Assembly (NCBI GenBank): GCA_021325515.1
Contig: JAJPHC010000024.1
Coordinates: 62,001 to 126,000, forward strand
Reading direction: 5' to 3'
Length of the DNA: 64,000 nt
Source of the DNA: Acidobacteriota bacterium
GTDB taxonomy: Bacteria; Acidobacteriota; Thermoanaerobaculia; Gp7-AA8
The stretch's first letter is position 1, and every line of letters starts with the position of its first letter. Position numbers and translations under genes: made by a program. The notes beneath the pieces were generated by a model, which had not been told where the DNA came from, did not search any database, and worked only from the letters and a program-made list of their open reading frames with translations. Below, one piece after another: positions 41,134 through 51,000 of the stretch.

Positions 41134-42686
41134 TGACAAGGCTCGATCCGGGTGATCTCGAGCTCATCGTCGACACGCTGAAGGACTTCACCGATCGCAA
41201 TACGCCGCTCGAGCAGCGGATGCATTGGGATGAAACGGACACCTGTCCCGCCGATGTTGTGCGGGCGATGCTCGGACCCGAAGTCGGACTCCATCTGCCG
41301 TTCCTGCCCGCGGAGTATGGCGGGATGGGGGGCGGCGCCTACGACATCTACCGGCTGTCGTGCGAGTTCGCGCAAATCGATCTCGGACTCGCGACGTCGA
41401 TGCTCGCTGTCGCACTCGGCACCGATCCGATCCGCGTCGGCTGCACGGAGCCCCAGAAGGCGAAGTGGCTGCCGCGCATCGCAGGCGAAGGCCTGATCGT
41501 CGCGTATGCCGTCACGGAACCGGAAGCGGGATCGAATGTGCAAAACGTGCAGACGCAGGCGAGGCCGGTCACCGATGCCGCAGGCAACGTCACGCACTAC
41601 TCGCTGAACGGCGTGAAGCAGTTCATCTCCAACGGTTCGATTGCCGATCTCTACACCGTGCTCGCAAAGGCGCCCGGCGGTCCTTCGTTTTTCATCGTCG
41701 AGCGTGGCACTCCCGGACTCACTCCGGGGAAACATGAAGTGAAGCACGGCATTCGTCTGTCCGACACCGCGCAGGTGATCTTCGAAGATGTGATCGTGCC
41801 CGCCGATCAGTTGATCGGATCGAAGGAAGGCGAAGGTCTCTCACAGGCCAACGAAGTCTTCGGCTTCACTCGTCTCATGGTTGCCGGCTTCGGCCTCGGC
41901 GCCGGCATTCGCGCGTTGAACAAGGCGATCGCGTATTCGAAACAGCGGCGCCAGATGGGCACGCTGCTTTGTGAGAAGCAGGGATACACACACAAGCTGC
42001 TCGTGCCGAACAGCGTGCGGCTCGCCGTGGCGCGCGCCTACATCGAGCACGTCGCCGATCTGCTCGACAACGGCACGACGGATCGCCAGATCGAAGGGGC
42101 GATCGCCAAGATCTTTGCGACCGAGGCGGGGAACATCGCGGCGGATGACGCGGTGCAGGCGCTCGGTGGTTATGGGTACTGCGTCGAGTACGAGGTGGAG
42201 AAGATCCGCCGCGACGCGCGCATTCTCCGCATCTACGAAGGAACGACGGAGATTCTGCAGAACATCGTCGGTCTCTATCGCATGCGCGAGAGTGTGCGCA
42301 GCAAGGGAACGTACTACGGCGCGATGGCGGATCAGGTCGAGCCGTTCGCGGACGCAGGCGGCGCCGCCGTCGCGCGCACCGCGCGATTTCTGTCCAGCGC
42401 ACTCGACCACATCTTTCGCGAGAAGGTCGCGCGCCAGCAGTACGTGCTGTTCGAGGCCGCGACGTCGATCGTCGAAGTCGAAACGGCAGTGGCGATGGTG
42501 CGCGCAGCCGGCATCTCCGGCGACGAGCTGCTGAAGGCGCAGTCGCGCGTCTGGGCGCGCGAGATCGCGCTGACGGTGCCAATGCGCTTCGCGCGCGTCA
42601 CCGACGGCCTGCCGTTCGCGCTCGACTCACAGGAAGGCCGCCTCGCCGACATGGACCTGATCGCGAAGCAGATCACCTCTCCTTAA
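41133..42686 (+). CDS. Acyl-CoA dehydrogenase
   Basis: 517 residues. FAD and substrate motifs: AYAVTEPEAGSNV, the LNGVKQFISNGS stretch, the FGFTRLMVAGFGLG helix and ALGGYGYCVEYEVEKIRRD followed by IYEGTTEIL, whose Glu is the catalytic base position. The protein exceeds the usual 380 residues by a C-terminal extension of about 120 residues, as in long-chain or VLCAD-like and DUF1974-bearing members. It oxidises acyl-CoA to trans-2-enoyl-CoA. The TAA stop lies in the TTAA that begins the long inverted repeat at 42683. Confidence 0.9.
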   Translation: MTRLDPGDLELIVDTLKDFTDRNTPLEQRMHWDETDTCPADVVRAMLGPEVGLHLPFLPAEYGGMGGGAYDIYRLSCEFAQIDLGLATSMLAVALGTDPIRVGCTEPQKAKWLPRIAGEGLIVAYAVTEPEAGSNVQNVQTQARPVTDAAGNVTHYSLNGVKQFISNGSIADLYTVLAKAPGGPSFFIVERGTPGLTPGKHEVKHGIRLSDTAQVIFEDVIVPADQLIGSKEGEGLSQANEVFGFTRLMVAGFGLGAGIRALNKAIAYSKQRRQMGTLLCEKQGYTHKLLVPNSVRLAVARAYIEHVADLLDNGTTDRQIEGAIAKIFATEAGNIAADDAVQALGGYGYCVEYEVEKIRRDARILRIYEGTTEILQNIVGLYRMRESVRSKGTYYGAMADQVEPFADAGGAAVARTARFLSSALDHIFREKVARQQYVLFEAATSIVEVETAVAMVRAAGISGDELLKAQSRVWAREIALTVPMRFARVTDGLPFALDSQEGRLADMDLIAKQITSP

Positions 42687-42787
42687 GTTGGTTTTCGGGG
42701 GTCACACCTGGAAAATCAACTTAACTCGCGAACGTTGGCACGCCGTTAAGTTGATTTTCCAGGTGTGACCCCCGAAAACCAACTTAA
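42683..42787. repeat. Perfect 42-bp-arm inverted repeat with 21-bp loop
   Basis: Left arm 42683-42724 and right arm 42746-42787 are exact reverse complements, each beginning TTAAGTTG and ending CAACTTAA; the loop is CTCGCGAACGTTGGCACGCCG. Within each arm is GGGGGTCACACCTGGAAAA. The outer TTAA of the left arm contains the stop of the acyl-CoA dehydrogenase and the outer TTAA of the right arm contains the stop of the convergent HzsA-related gene. Arms this long and perfect point to a recently acquired mobile (MITE/REP-like) unit that may act as a bidirectional terminator. Confidence 0.93.
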
Positions 42788-44907
42788 CGGGCGGCGCGGC
42801 GTCTTGGGGTGGCGGGTTGCGACGATTTCCAGGCTCGCAGCAGCGAGCGGAGGGCTTCCGGCGAGTTCGTGGGTGGTGCGGCTCCCGTCTGATCCTTCGT
42901 GTTGACGCCGTGACACGAGCCGCAGACGCGGACCTCACTCGGCTGGAACGTCAGCCAGTAGCGCTCGCGCACGACGGGCGTGCCGCCCGGATCGGTGAGC
43001 TGCCAGCTCATCGCGCGATGCGCCGGCACGAGCGCGGCGAATGAGCCGTCGCTCGCGATCTGCACGCTCGACGGCGACGCGTCGTGCATCGTGCGCGCAA
43101 GCACCCGCCGTCCTTCGCGCGGCGACTTCGTTCCGCCGAGTCCCCGCACCTGATCGCCCTGGAAGAGCTGCAGTTGCGCGACGTCGAACGTCTTGCTGTT
43201 TCCGGCGATCCTCTGCGTCGAGGTACCCGCGACGCGCAGGTTGTACGGCTGCTGTTTGTCCGCCGCATCGCGCGTCGTCACATTGCGGCTGACGATCATC
43301 GCGAGATTGCGCGCGGCGAGGCTCGCGCGGAACGCGGCAGGATCGACATTCTCTTCGCGGAAGATCTTCGCCTCCGGCTCATCGAGCGGGGTCGTGCGCC
43401 GCGCGGGCCGCGTGCGCGCCCGCACCTCCACCGGATTCAACTCCCACAGTTCCCCGTTGTACGTCACGAGCGCGTCGGGGTCGTAGTACGACACATTGGC
43501 CTGAATGCCCGGCGTCAGCGGGTCGCCCGGAACATACGTCCCGTTCTGCGCGGCCATCATTCGGATGCGAAATCCATAGCGCGACTTCGGCGCCGTGCGC
43601 GAGCCTTCATTCGCGTCTTCGCGCAGCTCGCTCGCATGCACCGCGAGCAGCGTTCCATCCGCCAGCGGCAGCGGATCGCGATAGTGGCCGGACGCATCGG
43701 CGGGCGCGGCTCCTTCCGGGATGTCGCGCGTCGATCGCGGCGTGATGTACGTGATTGCGATTTTGTCCGCGGTCCGCGACGGCTCGGCCGCGAAGCTCAC
43801 GATCTGCCCCGATCCATGCGTGCGGAACTCCGGCGCATCGACGGCGTAGTACGTTCCCGGCTGCGCCGGCGATTCGCGGATCTGCAGCACGTTCTCGACT
43901 TCGTTTTTGTTCGCACGATTCGCGCTCACGCCGTAGAACTCGGAAAGCCCCGCGTCATTCATGCTCACATCGAAGTAGTTGAACAGCTCATGCCGTCCGA
44001 TGTGATTGATCGTCTCCTCGGACGTCCCATCCTCGTTCATTTCCCAGGGAAAGAACTGGTTGATCGAGATTCCCTGCAGATTCGTGCCGGCCAGCAGATC
44101 GGTGCGGCTGCTGCGCGGCTCCGGAAAAATCTCGACGCGCTGCTCGAGCCGCGCCGCATTCGCCGACTCGTCCGCGTAGTCGAATGTCCCGTAATCCCCA
44201 CCTTCGACTGCATCCGCGTCCGCCTGCTGATCGCGCTGCAGATGATCCCAGCGCGTGAAGATCACGCGGCCGAAGCTGTCGATCGACGGCGTGAAGAGCC
44301 CCGACGGCGTGTGGTTGAGCAGCTTGAGATCGCCGCTGTTCGGATCGAGACTCCAGAGGCCGGTGACGACGGGCGCCTCCTCATATTCATCGAGCTGCGG
44401 ATAGAGATGACGCTCGCCGTTGCGCGGGCGGTCGGAGGTGAAGAGGATGCGATCGTCGGTGCCGTAGAACGGACTGACGTTGTTGTAGTTCGCCGGCTGA
44501 TTCGGAATTCTGCGGATCACCGGCGTTTCGTTCTCGCCGAGGCCGGTGATTTCGTAGATTTGCCAGTGGTAGGTTTCCCAGACGTACTGCTGCGTCGGCG
44601 CGCCGGTCACCATGCTGAAGAGCGCCTTCGTTCCGCTCCAGTGCACGGCAGGCTCACGGACAGCGATGGAGCTCTTCCCCTGCATGCCGCTGTTGCCGTA
44701 GCCCGCCGCGCGCGTCAGGTTCTTCAGCGTCCCGTCGGGATAGCGAATCCAGAGATCGCCGCCGCGCGGCGCCTCGGCGACCGCCGCCTGCTGATTGCCG
44801 AACGTCGACGCGACCGTCGTGAAATCCGCCGGTACAGGCACCTGCGTCACGAACAGGATCGGGTTGGCGAGCGCGGCAGCCAGGATCAGCGATTTCATCG
44901 CCTTCAT
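42784..44907 (-). CDS. HzsA-related secreted PD40/cytochrome c protein
   Basis: About 707 residues. N-terminal signal-like segment (MKAMKSLILAAALANPILF), with a second ATG at 44898 preceded by GATAAT seven bases upstream. The middle contains PD40/beta-propeller blades (YGTDDRILFTSDRPRNGERH and FGRVIFTRWDHLQRDQQ), and the C-terminus one CxxCH heme motif (CGSCHG). Architecture and motifs match HzsA-related proteins, homologous to the alpha subunit of anammox hydrazine synthase but widespread outside anammox bacteria; hydrazine chemistry should not be assumed. It is divergent from the giant protein gene across 107 bp. Confidence 0.72.
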   Translation of the reverse strand: MKAMKSLILAAALANPILFVTQVPVPADFTTVASTFGNQQAAVAEAPRGGDLWIRYPDGTLKNLTRAAGYGNSGMQGKSSIAVREPAVHWSGTKALFSMVTGAPTQQYVWETYHWQIYEITGLGENETPVIRRIPNQPANYNNVSPFYGTDDRILFTSDRPRNGERHLYPQLDEYEEAPVVTGLWSLDPNSGDLKLLNHTPSGLFTPSIDSFGRVIFTRWDHLQRDQQADADAVEGGDYGTFDYADESANAARLEQRVEIFPEPRSSRTDLLAGTNLQGISINQFFPWEMNEDGTSEETINHIGRHELFNYFDVSMNDAGLSEFYGVSANRANKNEVENVLQIRESPAQPGTYYAVDAPEFRTHGSGQIVSFAAEPSRTADKIAITYITPRSTRDIPEGAAPADASGHYRDPLPLADGTLLAVHASELREDANEGSRTAPKSRYGFRIRMMAAQNGTYVPGDPLTPGIQANVSYYDPDALVTYNGELWELNPVEVRARTRPARRTTPLDEPEAKIFREENVDPAAFRASLAARNLAMIVSRNVTTRDAADKQQPYNLRVAGTSTQRIAGNSKTFDVAQLQLFQGDQVRGLGGTKSPREGRRVLARTMHDASPSSVQIASDGSFAALVPAHRAMSWQLTDPGGTPVVRERYWLTFQPSEVRVCGSCHGVNTKDQTGAAPPTNSPEALRSLLRAWKSSQPATPRRRAAR

Positions 44908-45014
44908 TATCGGGCCCGGCCATCGCGAAAACGTGCGCCCCGTCACCGCGGGAGCAGGAGCGAGGCATACAATGGCGAGGGTTTCCGGACAATTCGACTT
45001 TCTCGGAGGTGGCC

Positions 45015-48000
45015 GTGCGTTCCAACGTACTGAAGCTATCCTTTGGCGCGAGCCTCGCTGCAATCGCCACTCTCGCTGCGGTTACGCTGCTCTTCACGGC
45101 AGCGCCTGCGCAGGCGACGACGTATGTGACCTCGAGCAGCGGCTCGTGGAACCAGCCGACGGTCTGGACTCCGAATGGGATTCCCGGCGCATCCGACACG
45201 GCGACGATTCCCTGCTGCTTCACCGTCAATCTCGACAGCTCGCGAAGCATCGGCAGCCTCTCCGTCGCCGGAACGCTCAATCTCTCCACCTTCACGCTGA
45301 GCGCGACGAACGCGCCGAGTCTCACCGGCACGATCTCCGGAACGAGCCCCGGCAAATTGACGATCAGCGGCACGGGCGACTGGTCGGCCGGCACGTGGGA
45401 CAGCTCGGGAACGGTGGAAGTCCTTCCCGGCGGAACGCTGACCATCAGCAGCGGATTGGCGAAGACGCTGCAGAACGGTTTTCAGTTGGTGGCGAGCGGC
45501 AACGTCGTCTGGAGCGGCGGAACGATCCTGGACAACACCGGCAGCCTGATCTCGATCCCCAGCGGCGGTGTCTTCGACTGCCAGAGCGACAACACGATCG
45601 CGCAGAACTCCGGCAACGGCTCCGTGATCAACAGCGGCACGTTCCAGAAAACGGCGGGCACCGGCACGACGACGGTCAGCTCCGGCGTTCCCTTCTCGAG
45701 CAGCGGGCGCCTCCAGGGTTCCTCGGGCAGCTTCGATATTCAATCGCTCACGCTGAACAGCGGCGCGATTCTCGGCAACGGATTCTCGATCAACAGCGGC
45801 ACGACGAGAATCGGCGGCGCATCGCAGGTCGAATCGGGAGCGACCGTCACCTTCAACGGCGGAACGCTCGCCGGTCCGCTGAGCGGCTCGGCCGGTCTAA
45901 CCGTCAACGGCACCCTCAACTGGACGGGCGGCACGATGGATGGTGCGGGCGGCAGTGTGACGATCGCCGCCGGCACCAACTCGACGATCAGCGGCGGAAC
46001 GACCAAAGTTCTCTCGAACAGTTTTCAATTGATCATCCCCGGCACGATGACGTGGACCGGCGGATCGATTCTGATCAACACGACCAGTCTGCTCAGCATC
46101 CCGAGCGGCGGCGTCTTCGATTGCCAGAACGACGGCGTGATCTCACAGAACTCCGGCAACGGCTCGATCAGCAACAGCGGCACGTTCAAGAAGACCGCCG
46201 GTCCCGCAACGGCGACAGTCGGCTCCGGCGTGCCGTTCACCAGCGACGGGCGGATTCAGGTCTCCAGCGGCAGCTTCGACATCCAGAACCTCACGCTCAA
46301 CACCGGCGCGATTCTCGGCAACGGCTTCTCGATCAACAGCGGCACGACGACGATCGCCGGCGCTTCGCAGATTGAGAACGGCGCGACCGTCACACTTGCC
46401 GGCGGCACGCTCTCCGGAACGTCGACTCTAACCGTCAACGGCACCCTGAACTGGACGGGCGGCGTGATGAACGGCGCCGGCGGAGCCGTCAGCGTTCCGG
46501 CGGGAAAGATGCTCAACATCAGCGGCGCCGCAACGAAGACGATGCAGAACGGTTTCCAGGTCCTCGTCTCCGGAACCGCGACGTGGAGCGGCGGCACGAT
46601 CCTCGACAATACCGGCAGTCTGCTCAGCATTCAGAGCGGAGGTCTGTTCGACTCGCAGGCGAACAACTCGATCACGCAGAATTCCGGCGCCGGCTCGGTC
46701 TCCAATGCCGGCACGTTCCGCAAGACGAATGGCGGCGTCGATGTCGTCGGCTCCGGCGTGCCGTTCGACAACAGCGGCGTCCTGCAGGAGATCTCCGGCA
46801 CCTTCAACATCCAGACGTTGAATCTTCACCCCGGCTCGGTCATCGCCGGACTGACGATCAGCAGCGGCACGACCTCGGTTCTCGGCGCGTCGACGGTGCA
46901 GACCGGAAAGACGCTCAGCATGACCGGCGGCACGCTCAACGGAAGTGCGACGCTGACCGTCAACGGCACGCTCGATTTCAGCGGCGGTGCGATGTCGGGC
47001 GGCGCCGTCGTCGATGTCGTCTCCGGCGGCTTGTTCCTCTTCAGCGGCACAGCGACGAAGACGCTGCAGAACGGCTTCGATCTGAATGTCTTCGGCACCG
47101 CGCGCTGGACCGGAGGCTCGATCCTCGACAACACCTCGACGACGTTCGATATCCAGCCCGGCGGCACGTTCGACATCCAGACCGACGACGTGATCACGCA
47201 GAATTCCGGCAACGGCACGATCAGCAACGCCGGCACGATTCTCAAATCGGCAGGGACGGGCGCCGCGGTCGTCGCAGCGGGCGTTCCGGTGACGAGCTCC
47301 GGCGCGATCAATATTCAGAGCGGGACGTTCTCGGCCGCGAATCTCACACTGGCCGCCGGCACGACGATCGCGGGTAGCGGCCTCACGATCAACAGCGGCA
47401 CCACCAGCGTCAACGGCGCGTCCACCGTGCAGAGCGGAGCGACGTTGAACCTCGCTTCTGGAGGAGTGCTCGGCGGGGGAGCGGCGCTCACGGTCAATGG
47501 AACGCTGTCGTGGACGGGCGGCACGATGGATGGCCTGAACGCCAGCGCGACCATCGCGTCCGGCGGAGTGCTGAACATCACGACCGCAACGACCAAGGTG
47601 CTGAGCAACGGCTTCAATCTGAACATCGCCGGCACCGCGAACTGGAGCGGCGGCACGATTCTCGACAACACCGGAGCGGTGCTGCACGTGCTGTCGGGTG
47701 GCCTGTTCAATTCGCAGAGCAACGACGTCATCACGCAGAACTCCGGCGCTGGGACGATCGTCAATGACGGGATCTTCCGCAAGTCGGCAGGCGGCGGAAC
47801 GACGACGACCGGCGCCAGCGTTGCCTTCGCGAACAACAACCGCATCGAGATCATCAACGGCAATTCCGATTTTCAGAATCTGACGCTGAACAACGGCTCT
47901 GTGATCTCCGGCAGCGGATTCACGCTCGTCAACGGCACGACGAACATCGCCGGCCCGAGCTCGGTCGAAGCGGGAGCGACGATGACGATCGCGAGCGGCA

Positions 48001-51000
48001 CGCTCTCCGGCACCGCCGATCTCGCCATCAACGGCACGTTGAACTGGACGGGCGGCGTGATGAACGGCGCCGGTGGCAGCGTCACGATCGCCAGCGGAAC
48101 CACGTCAACCATCAGCACCGCCACGACCAAGGTGCTGCAGAACAGCTTCACGCTGAACGTGGCCGGGACGCTCAACTGGACCGGCGGGACGATCCTCGTC
48201 AATACGAGCAGTCTGCTCAACATTCAATCGGGCGGCGTGTTCGATTCGAAGTCCGACGACGTGATCACGCAGAATTCGGGAGCGGGGTCGATTACCAATG
48301 CCGGAACCTTCCGGAAATCGGCCGGCACGGGGACGACCACCATCGGTGTCAACGTTCCCTTCTCCAACAACGCCCGCATCGACATCACCTCCGGTACCAG
48401 CGATTTCCAGCAGCTCTTCCTCAACAGCGGTGCGTTCATCACCGGCAGCGGCTTCCGCGTCGCGAACGGAGCGACGACCATCTCCGGACCCTCCTCGGTG
48501 CAGAGCGGCGCGACGATGACCGTCGCCGGCGGAACGCTCAATGGCAGTTCGACTCTAACCATCAACGGCACCCTGAGCTGGAGCGGCGGTACGATGGACG
48601 GGGGAGCGACCCTCGCCGTGGCTCCCGCCGGTGTGGCGAATCTCATCGGCACCACGAAGGTGTTGTCGAACGGGTTCTCGTTCAAGAACGGCGGCACCGT
48701 GCATTGGACTGCCGGATCGATTCTCGATAACACCAGCGCGATCCTGCACAACCTGGCGGGCGGCGTCTTCCAGATCGAGTGCGATGACGTGATCACGCAG
48801 AACTCCGGCGCAGGCTCGATCCTCAACGCCGGCATCCTGCGCAAGCTAACCACCAGCGGCACCACGACGATCGGCAGCGGCGTTCCCTTCACCAGCACCG
48901 GCGAGATCGACATGCAGACCGGCATCCTGCAGGTCACGAATCCAACGTTCAACAGCACGTCCGTCCTCCGCGCCAGTCTCGCCGGCACGACCGCGCTGAC
49001 TCAGTACGGCCGCCTGGCGGTCACCGGCGCCGTCTCCATCAACGGCACGCTCGCCGTCAGCCTCCTCGGCGGCTACACGCCGAACAACGGCGACAGCTAT
49101 ACGCCGCTCACCTTCGCATCGCGCGGCACCACCGATTTCAGCGGAACCAGTTACCAGCCCTACGGCGGCGGCAGCGGCGGAACGTTTACCTACAGCTACA
49201 CCCCCTCGTCGCTCGTGCTCACGGCGGTTGTCAGCACCGATCTCTCCGCCAGTCAGAGCGCGCCGGCCAGCGTGCTCCACGGCCAGAACGCGACGTTCAC
49301 CATCACGGTCAGCAACAATGCTCTCGCGAACGCGACGAACGTCGTCCTCAACGACACCTTCTCCGGCGGGTCGTTCGTTTCCGTCACTCCGAGCAGCGGC
49401 ACTTGCAGCGGCACAGGTCCCATCACCTGCAACTTCGGCACGATTCCGGTCAACACGAGCGTGACCGTCACGCTCGTCCTCAACGCGAATGCGGTCGGCA
49501 CGATCACGAATACCGCGAGCGTCACGGCGACGGAGTCGGATCCGAACACGACCAACAACACGGTGACGAACAACGTGACGGTGAATCCCGACGCCGATCT
49601 GTCGCTCGCGATCACCGACGCTCCCGATCCGGTCAATCCGGGTGCGAGCACGACCTACACTGTGACGCTGGCCAACGGCGGACCCGATGCCGCATCGACG
49701 GTCAGCGTCAGCCTCACACTCTCGGGCGGAACGATCGCCAGCGTGACGAGCGGCTCGTTCAGTTGCAGCGTTGTCGGTGCAGTCTCGACGTGCTCCGCGG
49801 CGAGCCTTGCTCCCGGTTCCTACACGATCAGCCTGACGGGAACGGCCGGGGCGAGCGGCGTGATGACGCTCAACGGCAGCGCGAGCTCAACGACCGCCGA
49901 TCCTGCGCCGGGCAACGAAAGCGCGTCGCAGTCGACGACGATCAACGCGACCGATCTCTCGATCGTGAAGAGCGGACCGTCGACGGCATTGCCGGGCTCG
50001 CAGATCACCTACACGATCTCCGTCACGAACCTCGGGCCGATCGTCGCGAATGCAGTCGTCGTCGATGACATCCCGCCGTCGCGCCTCACCTTCGTTGCGA
50101 ACAGCGGCGCCTGCACGACGCCCTTCCCCTGCACGATCCCGTCGCTCGCCGTCGGACAGACGATCACCATCTCGGCGAAGTACACGGTCGGGCAGACGGG
50201 CGCCAGCCCGATCACGAACGTCGCGAACGTCACTGCATCGACCGCCGATTCGAATGCGTCGAACAACAGCTCGTCGAAGACGACCACCATCGGATGTCCG
50301 ACGACGATTCCGAACACCGTGGCTCCTGCCGATGGCGCGACAGGTATCGCGACGAGCGGCACGCTCAACTGGGCCGCCGCCGACGCGCTCGCGTATCGCA
50401 TCTTCCTCGGTCCCGCGGGCAGCGGATGCAGCATCGAGTTCGGATCGTCCGGCACGAACAGCATCGCGTATTCGGGACTCAATCCCGGCACGGACTACGA
50501 GTGGCGCGTCGAAGCGCTGCGCTCCGGCTGTCCGGTGCGGACCTCTTCCTGCTCGAAGTTCCGAACTGCATCGAGTTGTGTGACCGCGCCGCCCGTGCTG
50601 CTCGCGCCGGTGAACGGCAGCGCCGCGCTCTCGCCGGTCGAGTTCAAGTGGAGCAGTGTGGCCAATGCGACCGAGTATCAGCTCTGGGTCGCGACGGGCA
50701 GCGGCGCTGCCGTCAAACTGGCGACGACGGCGACGACGTCGTTCATCGCGACGATCGACGACGGACCGGCGCAGTGGTACGTCATCGCGATCACTCCCGA
50801 TTGCGGCGCGCTGCAGTCGGCGACCGGCTCGTTCAACAATTGCAATCGTCCCGTCGCGCCCATCGCCAGCGTCGTCGGCGCGGCAACCTCGGGGCAGACT
50901 TACAAGGTCGAATGGAACGCGGTGCTCAATGCCGTGAGCTATGAGCTCGAGGAGTCCGAGACCGAGGATTTCAGCGCGCCGCTGAGGAAGAGCCTGACGG

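Noticed and set aside
42784-44907. Hydrazine synthase / anammox metabolism
   Set aside because: Only an HzsA-related protein is present, without HzsB, HzsC or hydrazine dehydrogenase; such relatives are common outside anammox bacteria.
43084-45033. 649-codon plus-strand ORF opposite the HzsA-related gene
   Set aside because: Arginine-rich shadow with no signal or domain; the minus strand carries signal peptide, propeller blades and a heme motif.
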